Below, piece after piece: positions 52,330 through 64,000 of a stretch of DNA of 64,000 nt. The notes below the pieces were generated by a model. That model was given only the letters and a program-made list of their open reading frames with translations. It had not been told where the DNA came from and made no database searches. Within the stretch, counting starts at the first letter, position 1. Each line of letters begins with the position of its first letter. Source of the DNA: Eupeodes corollae (Eukaryota > Arthropoda > Insecta > Diptera > Syrphidae); contig NC_079149.1 of NCBI RefSeq assembly GCF_945859685.1, forward strand, positions 86,295,073-86,359,072. Direction: 5' to 3'. A program made the translations under genes and the position numbers.

Positions 52330-55300
52330 TTGCCCCAATATAACCAAGCTTATATTGGAACAAAGCCTACTCTCTCTCACAAAACGTATTTAAAAGTTTT
52401 GCAATGGAACATGAAAGGCTATTTCAACAATTGCCACGAATTGCAATTGTTAATTAATGACCTCAATCCATCTATTATATCTCTGCAGGAAACTCATTTG
52501 CAAACCAATCTGTCCCCCCTGCCCCCAAAACAATATACATCCTATTTCCACAACTTCGCATCCAACACTTATGCGAAACAAGGTACTGGATTATTAATAC
52601 ACAAATCTATCCCACACACACATTTACCTATTAACTCAAACATATCTACAGTTGCTATAGAAATCAACCTCAACATTAAAATTACTGTGATCTCATTATA
52701 TATCCACCCCTCTCAAGCATTCACCTCTAATGATTTATCAAATATTCTTAATAATATTCAAACACCAATTCTGTTAACTGGTGATATTAATTGCTGGAAT
52801 ACTCTATGGGGTTCACCAATAACCAACATCAGGGGAATGGAATTCGAAAATTTCCTTTTAAATACAAATCTTGCCGTTTTAAATGACGGAAGCCCGACCC
52901 ATTTCTCCACACATAAGACATGGACACATGTTGACTTATCAGCTATTTCATCTCAACTGATCCCTAAAACTTCATGGGAAGTTTTAGATGATTTACACGG
53001 TAGTGACCATCTTCCACTCGTTACAAAAATTGATCTAGGATATCAATCTTTCCCAAAAAAACCTACAGGTAAATTTCAAACTGACCGTGCCAACTGGGAT
53101 TTATACCAAAGAACAATTCTTAATACTTTAGACAATTATAGTATTTGTTCCAACATAAACAAGGAAGCTGCATTAATTTCCAAAACTTTACGCACTGCTG
53201 CCAACGTAGCAATTCCTCAAACTAAAAATATTCCCCATAAAAAGATAACCCCATGGTGGTCTTCGGAGCTATCTATTCTCCGCAATAACAAACAAAATCT
53301 ATGGAACATTTTTCAAAAACACCTCAATAATACCAACCTGGTAAATTATCGTAAAGCTAATGCCTTATTCCGCAAAAACTGTAAAATAGCAAAAAGGGAA
53401 TGCTTTCAAAAGTTTACTTCAAACATTAACCCAAACTCTTCAAGCAAAAAAATGTGGGCAGACATAAAAACCTTATCAGGTAATTATACCCAATCTTCAA
53501 TTAATAACATATTCACCGAAGCGGGTTCAGTTTATAACCCATCTGAAATCTGTGAATACTTTGGCAATACCTGGTCCACATACTCTAATGATTCCAACTT
53601 TACATCAACCTTCCTCTGATCCTAAAGGGTACAGACCAATCTCCTTGCTACCCTGTACTGGAAAACTTTTAGAGAAAATTATATCTAAACGACTTCTCTG
53701 GTTTATTGAAAAAAATAATTATCTAAACTTAAAGCAAGTCGCATTTAAACATGGACGTAGTACCACCGACTCATTGCTACACATTGACGAGTATATAAGC
53801 TCTGCTTTATCATGCAAAAATCATGTCTCCGTACTATCCCTTGACTTTGAGAAAGCATTTGATAGGATCGGCATCCATGTCATCCTGAATAAGCTCGCTC
53901 ATTGGAAAGTTGGTCCTAAAATATTTTCATACATAAAATCTTTTCTTTCAAATAGACAATTCAGAGTTAAAGCAAACAACTTCTATTCAAAAATATATAA
54001 ACTATTTAACGGTATTCCCCAAGGTTCTCCCCTTTCAGTGACCTTATTCATAATCGCCTACAATGACATAAGCGAAATCATAAGCAATTATACAAAAATA
54101 GATCATTGTCTGTATGCGGATGATTTGATCTTGTTATCAAAATGCAATGACAATAATCGTACGAGAGAAAACTTCAATAGCGTCTTAGTCGATCTCAATC
54201 TTTGGTGCGCCCAATCAGGGGCTATTATATCACCTGATAAAAGCAAACACCTACATATATGTAAAAAAAGAAATTGTCCAACTTTTGACATTTATTTATT
54301 ATCATTCAAAATTCAGAATGTAAACTCATCAACTATTTTAGGCATTACTTTTGATAATAAATATAGTTTTAAGGATCATTGTCTATCTATTAAGAACAAA
54401 CTAGCTACCAGACTCAATATAATAAGGTTCTTATCGTCTAAAAATAGCTTTACACATATTAATACACTTATTCTTGTAACTCGTAGCATTATTCTATCCA
54501 AAATTGATTACGGGTTGGCAGTCTATGGGAAATGCGCCAAATCTACACTCAACATCATCAAACCAATCTACCACACCTCAATCAGGACTAGCTTGAAAGC
54601 ATTTGCTACTACTCCAATAAAGAACATCTTAACTGAAGCAGGCTTCTCAACCATAGAGCACCGCAGAGATCTTTTAACCGCACGTCTCGCACATAAGATA
54701 TGTCAATCTTACAGATCCCCAATAATAGAGGATGCAAAGAAAATTATAAAACGTAAAAAAACACCAAAATGCCCTTCTGCCATCTACATCGCTCTGAATG
54801 AATCCAGCAAAATTGGTATTACTCCATCAATAAGTAACCTCAGTCCTGGTAACATACCTCCATGGGAATTCCCAACCGATACGATAAATACCTCTCTAGC
54901 GACATTAAAAAAGAATTCCTCGTCTAAGGAAATGTACACACAGATGTTTCATGAAATAACTGACATGTACAAAAACGATTCATGGGATTTCATCTATACA
55001 GATGGGTCAAAATCTGATACTGGAACTGGACTTGCAATTGTTTCGGAAGCAGGAAATATTCTATACAGTGCAAGATTACCTAACTACTGTTCAATCTTTT
55101 CCACTGAGGCGTACGCAATCCTGAAAGCGACCGAAATAGCAAATACAATACCGAAAAACATTGTTATTTGCTCTGATAGCCTTTCTACACTGAAGGCAAT
55201 CAACAGAATCCAAAACTGTTCCTTAATCATTACCAATATCCGTAACAATATCCTCAAGAACAAACACAAAATTATGCTACTATGGGTTCCAGGACACTCA

Positions 55301-55792
55301 GGAATCAAAGGAAACGAGTTCGCAGACACTGCTTCCAAAACCGCTTCAGAGCAATCGCATATACTTTCAATCCCTCCGACAAAAAAAGACTTCCTCAACG
55401 TGATCAACACTTACTGGGATAGTATAAGAATTGAAGAATGGAAAACATACGTTCACCACTATTCGTTCATCAACCCAAAGGGTGAGCCAGCCATATATCC
55501 TACAGAAACGACAACCATCATGAACAAATGCTTTCTCCGCTTACGCCTCGGACACACACAATTAACCCACTGCTATCTCCTCCAAAAGGAAAACACTCCA
55601 ATCTGTCATCTCTGCCAATCCAATCACATCCTATCAATAAAACATCTTACTTCCGAATGCTCTAAAGTTAATTATATATGTTCATCACTTTTCAATAAAA
55701 AATTAATAGACCTTCTGGCAACAACTACAATCGAAAACATTAAAAACGTATATAAACTATTACTTATACTCAATATAGACTCTATTATCTGA
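52330..55792 (+). pseudogene. I-like ORF2: endonuclease, RT and RNase H, with deletion
   Basis: The frame is open before 52330 (the first codon there is TTG). Endonuclease motifs are QWNMKGYFNN, SLQETHLQ, LTGDINCWN (usual GDFNAHH altered) and GSDHLPLV. At about 53600 the frame changes and sequence jumps from NDSNFTSTF to DPKGYRPISLLPC, a deletion of the RT fingers. The RT continues with LDFEKAFDRIG, NGIPQGSPLSVTLF and CLYADDLILLS (catalytic). RNase H is complete: YTDGSK, STEAYAI, CSDSLSTL, VPGHSGIKGNEFAD. The end has RLGHTQLTHCYLL with CHLC-x-H-C. Apart from the one deletion there is no stop. Confidence 0.88.
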
Positions 55793-55812
55793 ATTAAACT
55801 TTGTAAATCCAT

Positions 55813-55892
55813 ATGCACGGGGCTGTCAAAGACTGGTTACCTTCGATTGTACTCCAATCGCTGGTCTTCGAGCCTTTGACAGCCCCATGCAT
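55813..55892 (+). other. Stem-loop in the I-like element 3' UTR
   Basis: ATGCACGGGGCTGTCAAAG pairs with CTTTGACAGCCCCATGCAT (one unpaired base), closing a loop of about 42 bases. It lies about 20 bp after the ORF2 stop and could be the RNA structure bound by the element's reverse transcriptase. Confidence 0.8.
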
Positions 55893-56031
55893 TGTATCTA
55901 TCCTAAAATATTAATTATAAATTGATCCCTAATTTCCAGCCGAAAGTCTCTGGTAGCTAGTGCTGTTAATTCCTTATATTATAATGTAAATTTATTTTAT
56001 ATTTTAATAAATAATAATAATAATAATAATA

Positions 56032-56230
56032 ATTTCAATTTATTACGGGCTTGCACACTCCAAAATACAATATGGTTTATCTAGCTGGGGTGGTTCATAT
56101 GCTACTACTTTAAGACCCTTGTTGATCGCTCAAAAACATCTAATTAGAATAATTTGCAACAAAAATCGATTAAGTGAAAGTTGGGCTTTGGATTTGGGAA
56201 TTCTAAGTTTTAAATATTAATTTTAATATA
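56032..56230 (+). pseudogene. LINE fragment, right of I-like insertion
   Basis: Reads YYGLAHSKIQYGLSSWGGSY, ATTLRPLLIAQKHLIRIICN, then ALDLGILSF, the C-terminal thumb region of a jockey-like reverse transcriptase. It probably joins the piece ending at 52300. Confidence 0.65.
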
Positions 56231-57419
56231 GAAAGGTACTTGTAATTTTGTTTTATTAAATTAAAAAATTGATCATGCCAAGTAAATTTTCCAGTAGTTA
56301 ACAATAATATAATAACTACATGACAACACTCAAAAAATTACCACGTGTGTTGTTTCAACAAGAAACTACTTCATCAGTTGTTTACAATAAATACAACTTG
56401 TATGAATAAATTAAAATAGCTGGCTCAAACATGTCATTGTACTGTTTTAGTTTTGTTTTTAATTGAAACGGCTTTTTGACTCTTCTATAGAGAATATTTA
56501 ACACATATGTACGTCTTATAAGCTTACGTACAACAAACATTTCAATGATGATAACCATCTATCTCTTTGCTAATATGTTTATTATAAATAAGCTAAAACT
56601 AAAATTTCATTCAAATAAAGTTTTATGTTATGTAAATTATTGTGTGAACAAATTACAAAATTTATTGCTCAATTCTGAAAATTTACTTGAGTTACAATTT
56701 CAAACATTTGATATTTAAAAATAGAAATTTGTTTTCATATTCTTTTATTTTTAAACATTTTTAATTTAATTAAAATTTCGTGCGTACGTCGAAAGTTATG
56801 AAAGGTCAAAGGCGGTGAAAATTGCTTTTACGCTTATCTCTTTTTCTATAGCACTAATATTGTTAATACATATTATCTATAATTTCAAGCGTTCTATTTG
56901 ATTTAATTTAATTTTTTCATACGATCAATCGTTTTGGAAATAGAGGGCATAAGTTGCTCAGCGTTAAATAATTAATATTAAACATTTTAAGTACACTGTG
57001 TCCTACATTTCACTTTCACTCGAAATTAAATCGATTGAAATATAAATTGGAGTTCTGAAATTGACTTTTTTCGATTTAATTTTTTTTCGAACTTAAAATG
57101 AAGTGAATTTACGTGTTGTACATTTCGATTTTTGGGATTTTCAAGTGTTTTGAATTCGACAAGAGGAATTCAACTTCTATAATTTCTACTTTGTATTTGA
57201 AGGAGGGGACATTGCATTTAAAATGATTTTTCAACCTTCTCTATACCAAAAACAACATTCTTTTAAAAACTATCAAGACACTGCTTATCGCAAATCTGCA
57301 GCAAATGAGCATCAACACAGTGAAAATAAAAACACTAATATTTAACATTTTTTTATTAAAAAGCACAGAACAAGTATGCGATTTATTTTTGCTGCTTTAA
57401 TTGCACTTCAAGATATTGA
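56231..57419. other. Intergenic DNA, nothing certain
   Basis: AT-rich. The 56990-57170 stretch (tacatttcactttcactcga, ttttttcgatttaa) resembles in style the TTCGA-rich ends of the MITE at 9231, but matching ends could not be set. Confidence 0.4.
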
Positions 57420-58320
57420 AAAGTATTCGAAGTTATAAAATCCATCAAATGTAGTCCCGCCCAGATATAATACACTTATGCCAGCGTTTTTTCCAATCTT
57501 TGAAGCACTGTTGATATTCACTTTATGATATGTCCTTGAGCATTCATAGCAATTCGGCCTTTATTTCTTCGATCGAGGAAAAACACTGTCATTTCATGGG
57601 TCTCTTCCACTTTGGAAACAGGAAAAAGTCACATGGAGCCATATCTAGTGAATATGGAGGTTAGGGCATGACTACGGTATTGTTTTTGCCCAACAAATTA
57701 CGAACAAGCAGAGACGAGTGAGTAGGTGCGTTATCGTAGTGAAAAAGCCATGATTTCTATAAATCTGAGCGTTTTATTCGGATTGCTTCACGCAATCGTC
57801 GCATAACTTCAAGGTAAAACTCCTTATTAACCGTACGACCTTCTGCCAAGATCTCTTGATGCACTATGCCATTATAATCCAAGAAAACAGTAAGCAAAAC
57901 CTTCACATTTGATCGAAATTAACATGCTGTTTTCGTTGGTGACGTTGAATGCTTCCAGGTGGACGATTGTGCTTTGGTTTCGATATCATAACCGTACACC
58001 CATGTTTCATCACCAGTTATGACCGTTTCAAGCAAACTTGAATCGTCGTTGACGTCATTTAACAGTTCCTGAGCGATGTTCATGCGATTATTTTTTTGGT
58101 CACACATTGTTTAAACAAGCAAAAATCGCCGAGCTCATAAAAACACGTCGGACCTGAGCAACTACCGCAGACAAAGTAAAGATTGAATATAGCTGAAAAT
58201 TGCATCATACTTTAGGGACATGTATACCAACACAATACAAAACAAATGTTGACATTCGGACTCTCCAGACCAGCGAAATTTAAAAATTCCGAGTTCTTTT
58301 TAAACACACCTCGTAAGAAC
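57420..58320 (-). mobile_element. mariner transposon remnant
   Basis: On the minus strand the transposase reads RMNIAQELLNDVNDDSSLLE, TVITGDETWVYGYDIETKAQ (first catalytic Asp), SSTWKHSTSP, then after frameshifts a HYDNAPTHSSLLV-type segment (second Asp) and PYSPDMAPCDFFLFPK (third Asp), the mariner D-D34D pattern. The right end begins cgaggtgtgtttaaaaagaa on the minus strand, a mariner-style inverted repeat. The N-terminal domain is missing, and the left inverted repeat was not found. Confidence 0.85.
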
Positions 58321-59269
58321 CCTGAAAACAAGTTCACTTGATTTTCAATTCAGATTTAGATTTCATTTCACTGGAACCTAGTCTATTTCTCATTGATAAC
58401 TTTGTGAATTCGGTCAAGAATATGATTAAAGAGTACTTAAGTTTTCTTAGCTCTTGGTCTTAAACATGACTTGACCGTTTGCAGGTTCAATCAAAGAGGT
58501 CAAATTTTGTCAGTATTGCACTTGTGAATTTGCTATGATTGATCAGCCAAATTCCTTACTTACTGTCTATAATTTTACATACATTATGTTATACTGAGCG
58601 CTATACAAGTTTTCTTCTTTTGTTGATCTTTGATTTAAAAGAAACTGCCCAAGGACTTTTTGCATATAAAATATACAACTAAAACGATAAACGATAGGGG
58701 GATCATTCAGGAAAACGCAACATAACGTCGTTCGGTGAGATCAACAATAATAATTTCTTTCACAATGAATTCAAACGCAATTGTTTTGTTCAGCGTCTAT
58801 AATATTGATTGCAGTTTGTGATCGAATTTGTACATTTCAGGAAGTCTTAAAATATTGTTATAATATAATATATCAATAATTACATGAATTATATTGTGTT
58901 TGGATACCATTAGGTCCAACAAGTTGTTAAGGTTCGGGCCTGTTTACAAATTATCATAAGTTTACCCTACTGCAGTTTGCAAATTAAATGCATACTATGT
59001 AACCAACATCAGGTCGATAGTTCTACTTCGACTAATGATTTGGCACAGCCTATTCCTACTACTTTCTCTTCTGCAGATGAAGATATTCTCGTGCAATCAT
59101 GTTAAAAACGCAGAAAGTGTATCTAACAAACAAAAAAAAGTCGAAGAAAAGAAGCCGAGAAAACTCTGAACTTGCTAGAAATTCTACCCCACCATCAAAA
59201 AGAACAAATGTTAACATCAACCCAATACAAGTTTACCCTAAGATCGATTCTAGATATTGATCAAATCAG
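58321..59269. other. Mostly unrecognised; possible LINE ORF1 debris
   Basis: 59000-59250 contains a Ser/Lys-rich coding-like stretch (CNQHQVDSSTSTNDLAQPIP, TTFSSADEDI) that could be the decayed ORF1 of the LINE that follows. The rest shows nothing. Confidence 0.35.
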
Positions 59270-60880
59270 CGCAGTTGGTGTGAACCCAGTCACTTAAATG
59301 TTTTAGTTTACTTTAGGATCTTTAATTGGTCACTATCCCTAGATAGGGGCGTTGACGCAAGCGCTGTTATGATCACAAGTTTAATTCTTCTGGGAATGAG
59401 ATCTTTTATCCCGCACATGGTTAAAACCATCAGACAAAAGGAAAACACATGGTTTGATACTAGCTGTACAGAAGTTATAATGGTCAAAGAAGTAAGTTTC
59501 CGTTGCTATAAAGCCAACCCTTCTGAGGAAAGCCGGAAAAAGCAAAAAATACTGCAATGTCCCAAAGGCAGTACAAATTGTTGGTAATTTGTAAAAAAAA
59601 CATGAGGAATTCTTTCTCTTCCTCGGTTCCTACGCTCGTTGTAGATAACACTCCTTTTGTTAGCTCTTTAGAGAAAGCTGATCTCTTTCACTCCTTTTGT
59701 TAGCTCTTTAGTTAAAGCTGATCTCTTTGCTAGACAGTTCGCTGCCAGTGAGTGTTATGATTCCGCCTGTACTTGAGCGAGTTAGTGATTCTATGGGACC
59801 AATCTTTTTTCGCACTCGTACTGTGGCAATAGTCCTTAGAGATCATCTCAACGAACAGTGGAGCAAGTCTTTACATCGCTTTGGAGAAAGTAAGATTATT
59901 GCACTTGATATGTGAAAAGCATTCGATAGGGTTTGGCATCAGGCTCTTTTATCGCAAATGCGCGCTTTCGGTTGGCATGAATCCCTGCTTCATTGGATTA
60001 GTAATTACCTTTCGGATCGTTCAATACAATGAGTATTGGATGGATTTAAATCTGAAAACCATAAAATAAATGCTGGTGTGCTTCAGGGCTCTGTTCTCTC
60101 TCCAACACTCTTTCTCAATTTTATTAATGATCTCCTGTCTGCAATCTAATCCAATACATTCTTCTTCCGATGTGGAACTGCAACGACAAAATATTAAATT
60201 CCGACCTAAACAGCATCGTACAATGGGAATTAAAAAACCGCGAGGAATTTTGCTTCGAAAACCCAATGCTGTCTTGCCGTTATCCATATATGGCACTTCC
60301 ACCTTTTGTGGAATGATCACATACGCGATGTCGCCAAAAATGCCGCAAGGTGTTTGGGTTTCCTTAGGCGATGCAAGAAATATATATATGTATATATTAA
60401 GCCTCTTGGATAGTATTGAACGTAGAGCATTTAAATTGATAGTTGATAATATCATCATAAGTTCATTTACTTCGCTTCAACATCATCGTAAGGTTTCTTG
60501 TCTGACCCTTTTTTACCGTTATTTTAACGGTTTATGCTCTAGTGAAATAGCCAGTTGCATTCCTCCCCTTAAACAGTTTAATCCTAATACTCGCGCTTCT
60601 ATAAATGCTCATCAGTATACTCTCGAGTCCAACTTCGGCCGCACTGTCAAATACAGAGATTCGTTCTTTAGCCGTACTACGCGAATGGCTAATGTGGAAT
60701 GCCTTACCACACTGTGTTTTTCCTAACCATTGCAATATTTAGTAATTCAAAACCAATGTGCACCGACATCTCCTTTTAAACCCTCTCTCCTTTTCTTTTT
60801 GCTCACACTTTGTCTTCATAATAAGGGTAGTAGTATCCCCTTGAATGTGTGCTACTGCTAATAATAAAAAAAATGTTTAG
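59270..60880 (+). pseudogene. LINE remnant with RT and 3' end
   Basis: The endonuclease-RT linker reads MRSFIPHMVKTIRQKENTWF. Decayed RT follows: DM-KAFDRVWHQALLSQMRAF, GWHESLLHWISNYLSDRSIQ, NAGVLQGSVLSPTLFLNFIN, DLLSAI, with stops and a deletion that removes the ADD box. The C-terminus FYRYFNGLCSSEIASCIPPL and a 3' region ending in A-rich DNA near 60865 complete it. Other pieces of the family are at 46915 and 49440. Confidence 0.75.
59649..59728. repeat. 40-bp tandem duplication
   Basis: Units cactccttttgttagctctt plus tagagaaagctgatctcttt (59649-59688) and a second copy (59689-59728) differ at two bases. The duplication lies within the LINE remnant. Confidence 0.9.
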
Positions 60881-61089
60881 CATTTATTATGTCTCCAACC
60901 GAAATTTTGCTTCTTGAGGGTCTCAAAGCATAATAGTCAATTTAACAATGTCGTAGTAATACTGCACAAAATGAGTTCCTCTATAAACTTTTCATCATAA
61001 GCGAATCTGTCAATGTCCGTGAATTAATTAAGCGGTAAAGAAAAGTATCGATTGCTACAATAAAAACTGCCAAGAGGGTACTAATTATA

Positions 61090-61915
61090 ATCCTTTATTT
61101 GCCTATTTCGGACCCAGTGGTAATCTTTACAATGCGTTGGTTCAACCAACGCTTTCATTGAAAAAAAGCCATTTCGAAATTTGCTTACTGGTACTGTCAC
61201 GACTGCTGTAAGGTCTCTGTATCTCAACTAACTTTTAAAATGTCTTCTTTTAAGGCTGACATTTTAAAACTTTCTAAAGATTTTAAAAAGCTACTGAAGT
61301 CTGTTACTGTTACTCTGTCTTTGCATAATTGCCATGTTCGTCCTCATCTTGAATATGCTTCGCAGGTATGGACTCCCTATTATGAAATTCATAGAAACCA
61401 TTGAATCAATTCAAAATAATTTCATTCGCTTTGCCCTAAAAGGTCTTCCTTGGGAAGATCCCTATGATCTGCCTCCCTATGAACATCGTATTCTGCATCT
61501 TCAAATGCAATCTCGCCATCAAAGGCGTGTTAATAATGACTTAGTATTTTTTCATCAACTCATTAATGGTGAAATTGATGCACCTTGTTTGCTATCTTGT
61601 GTACATTTGAATTACCGAGGCGGAACTCATCACCTACGTTCTTTTGATTTTATACATATTGACTTCCATAGAACTAACTATGGGCAAAATGGAGCTTTAA
61701 GTCAAATGAGCATTTTATATAACTCTTCATCGATGGATTTAAATTTAAATAAGGTGGGATTAAAATCATTGTTTAGAACCAGTGCTCTACTATCGTAAAC
61801 GTTCTCATTTTATTTTTTTGTTTGTAATAGTTAAATGTTAATTATGTTTTGTATTATATAAGCTTACTACTTTCTGAAAATTGTTAAATAAATTTCTTTA
61901 TAAAAACTATATTTG
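61090..61915 (+). pseudogene. LINE RT C-terminal fragment and 3' end
   Basis: Reads YVRPHLEYASQVWTPYYEIH-like, then IESIQNNFIRFALKGLPWED, YEHRILHLQMQSRHQRRVNN, DLVFFHQLINGEIDAPCLLS, ending SLFRTSALLS-stop at 61798. A 3' UTR with aaataaatttc follows. It is the thumb and tail of a jockey/CR1-like reverse transcriptase with the catalytic part absent. Confidence 0.78.
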
Positions 61916-63755
61916 TTCAATGGAATCTAAACTTAAAAACAATAGCAAGTATTTTTGGACTTTTATTAAAAATAAAAAAATAATAATGGAATTCCAAAGT
62001 GTATGGAGTATTTGGGATATACGTACACTGACCTACCTAACATTTGCAATAATTTTGCCAAATTTTTCAAATCTAATTATTTAGTTTCAAATAGCAATAA
62101 TGCTTTCTCTTTGGCACCATCTAATAATACGGTTAACATTGGTCAGTTAAGTTTTAACATAAGTGAGGTTGAGAAAGTTTTATTGAGCTTGAATGACGAT
62201 AACAATGCTGGTCCAGACGAAATTCCTCCCATTATTTTAAAGAGTTGTGCGCCTTCCCAGTCTCGAATACTTTGTTTTATTTTTAACAGATCACTTGAGA
62301 AAGGTGTATTTCTTTCCGAATGGAAAACATCTTTTATAACTCCTATCCATAAAAGTGGTCCAAAACAGGACATATCCAACTACCGCCCGATTTGCAAGTT
62401 ATCCGTAATACCAAAACTTTTTGAAAAAATTGTTTGCCATAAACTTTCGTTTTTATTAAAAGAGACTATATCCCCATTTCAACACGGATTTGTATCCGGT
62501 AGATCAACTTCTACAAATCTTACAATTTTCTCCAACTTGGTTTTAAATAATCTAAAAAGGATTTTGCCAAAGCATTTGACAGAGTTCACCATAAAATTTT
62601 GATTCATAAACTGGAAAAACTAGGTATACATTCTAACTTGTTAAATTGGTTGAGTTCATATCTTACAGGACGCATTCAATATGTCCGTATTGATTCGATC
62701 GTCTCAAGTCCAATAGATGTTTCCTCGGGTGTTCCCCAAGGTAGCCATCTTGGACCACTTTTGTTTCTTATATTCATAAATGATCTTCCTGATTTTCTCT
62801 TACATTCCTTTTCCTTAATGTTTGCCGATGATCTCAAATTTCTGAAATGCATTAAAGATCCGGTAGACTGTGTGCTTCTTCAAAAAGATCTTCAAAGCTT
62901 ATCAACTTGGTGTAAAATCAACAAATTAAACCTCAACATCTCTAAATGTCAATGTTTTTCATTTTCCCGCCGATCTTCTCCTTTTGTATATGATTATCAT
63001 ATTGAGAACAAAGTTCTCGATAGAGTCTCAGCCAAAAAAGATCTGGGAGTGATTTTTGACTCTAAATTCAGCTTCAGTAATCATTTAGAATTCATAGTTA
63101 ACAAGGCCAACTCTATGCTTGGATTTGTTGTCCGCAACTCTAAAGGTCTAACTGATCCCTATACCTTAAAAACGCTTTACATTGCTTATGTTAAATCAGT
63201 TCTGGAGTACTGCTGTGTGGTATGGAATCCGTTTTACAAAACTCATTCTGTTAGAATTGAAAAAATTCAAAGAAAATTTACAAGAATAGTTATTTATAAA
63301 CTTAGATGGAACGCTGATGTTATGCCACCCTATAATACTCGGTGTCAACTTCTTGGCATTCAGACCTTAGAAAATCGCCGCAAAATATATTCTATAATGT
63401 TCATTAAAGATATTTTATCCTTTCATCTTGACTGTCCGTTTTTATTGTCTCTTATAAATTAACATGCTCCAACTCGAGTGCTTAGAAATCGTTGTTTATT
63501 CCATTAGGTATTTCATAGAGTAAATTATGCTGTTAACGAGCCAATATCTCGCTGTGTCAGAGAAATTAACCAAATATCTGATTTTATTGATTTTAATTTT
63601 CATTTGAGTAGAGATGCATTTAAAAATGTGCTCAGCTTATTCTTTCTGGTTAATTGACTAAAATTTATGTTAAGACAAATTTTGTATTTCTATAGTCTGT
63701 AAGAGTTATTATAATCTCTAATTGATGATAAATAAATATGTAAATAAAAATTCTG
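61916..63755 (+). pseudogene. Jockey-like LINE reverse transcriptase, 5' truncated
   Basis: The first frame (62003-62602) reads DDNNAGPDEIPPIILKSCAP, SEWKTSFITPIHKSG, NYRPICKLSVIPKLFEKIVC, FQHGFVSGRSTSTNLTIFSN. A small deletion at about 62560 removes the residues before DFAKAFDRVHHKILIHKLEK and shifts the frame. The second frame (to 63462) has SGVPQGSHLGPLLFLIFIND, LMFADDLKFLKC (catalytic), AKKDLGVIFDSKFSFSNH and LEYCCVVWNPFY. A decayed C-terminus follows, and the tail ends in aaataaatatgtaaataaaa near 63750. The endonuclease and ORF1 are missing. The fragment at 35560-35840 is of this family. Confidence 0.85.
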
Positions 63756-63774
63756 AAGTGTAAAAAAAACATGA

Positions 63775-63955
63775 TTGTAGTATCCGTGGCGTCGCGATAC
63801 TGTTTGCTTGCGAGGAATTGTCAAATCCTCTAAGAGTGATTCTTGACATGAAAAATGCGTTGTCAAATTAGTCGTTCACCATATTAATTATAGGTCCCCT
63901 TCATCTCACAGGAATGGTTGATAGTTGACCGTGGTATGGACATTTGCACCCTTTA
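63775..63955 (+). mobile_element. tRNA-derived SINE, copy E (internally deleted)
   Basis: Starts gtagtatccgtggcgtcgcg, jumps past the A and B boxes to tgcttgcgaggaattgtcaa, carries the cttgacatgaaaaatgcg and ataggtccccttcatc body blocks, and ends in a decayed tail (ggacatttgcaccctttaat). It has lost its promoter. Confidence 0.75.
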
Positions 63956-64000
63956 ATTTATAAAGACTAAGATTGAACGCTAGATTCTTTGCTAGGCAGT

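Larger units (their letters stand above)
52300..56031 (+). mobile_element. I-clade-like non-LTR retrotransposon, 5' truncated
   Basis: The domain order endonuclease, reverse transcriptase, RNase H, and a 3' end in (TAA)n (about 56004-56031) are the marks of the I clade. ORF1 is absent. The 3' UTR contains a strong stem-loop. The flanks read as two parts of one older LINE. Confidence 0.85.

Noticed and set aside
56990..57330. Another inverted-repeat element starting acactgtgtcctacatttca
   Set aside because: No convincing matching right end or duplication could be found.
1..64000. CRISPR arrays, bacterial operons, prophage or viral genome
   Set aside because: No regularly spaced repeats or bacterial gene organisation. 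All polymerase genes belong to retrotransposons, and no envelope-like gene follows the copia pol.

Overview
This window is eukaryotic, almost certainly from an insect and probably a true fly. The reasons are the very short introns (58-61 bp), AT-rich DNA, Drosophila-type copia with an internal initiator-tRNA primer site, and a dense mix of jockey, I, LOA, RTE-like, Tc1/mariner, piggyBac and PIF/Harbinger elements. There is no operon logic and no bacterial or CRISPR feature. Most long open frames are transposon genes, usually broken.

Host genes are few. The clearest is an intact Mcm10 replication-factor gene (minus strand, 14476-16800) with a splice acceptor just before its start codon. A small two-exon gene of unknown function (31781-32312, minus) is plausible. 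Two decayed gene ends lie tail to tail at 34.1-35.2 kb: the 3' half of an ATP synthase assembly factor 2 (ATPAF2) gene and the last exon of a histone PARylation factor 1 (HPF1) gene. A degenerate C2H2 zinc-finger fragment lies at 31.1 kb. A possible promoter and 5' UTR region for an off-window gene lies at 39.7-40.7 kb.

Layout: 1.2-7.3 kb is a near-complete jockey-like LINE (minus) next to a SINE. 7.4-11.6 kb holds a piggyBac remnant, an RTE-like LINE carrying a MITE, and a second piggyBac fragment. 11.7-13.5 kb is a LINE reverse-transcriptase fragment split by a PIF/Harbinger-like element. Mcm10 follows. 17.4-25.7 kb carries LOA-like, jockey-like and Tc1 remnants. 25.8-30.6 kb is an apparently complete copia-type retrotransposon with identical LTRs, inserted in a Tc1 transposase gene. 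36.3-38.3 kb is an inverted-repeat element enclosing a large piece of a serine palmitoyltransferase subunit 2 gene. 41.5-46.6 kb is a LINE interrupted by a nearly complete RTE-like element (13-bp target duplication) and by a SINE. 47-64 kb is mostly LINE fragments, an I-like element, a Tc1 and a mariner remnant, and a GC-rich hairpin with 110-bp arms.

The most interesting points are: (1) a tRNA-derived SINE family (five copies) whose 3' tail matches the tail of the RTE-like LINE in the same window, pointing to a SINE/LINE partnership; (2) apparent gene capture by a Harbinger-type inverted-repeat element; (3) the near-perfect GC-rich hairpin at 49.0-49.3 kb, a candidate hairpin-RNA locus; (4) a tRNA-like Pol III box module at the 5' end of the jockey-like LINE. 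All product names come from reading motifs by eye; no database search was run.
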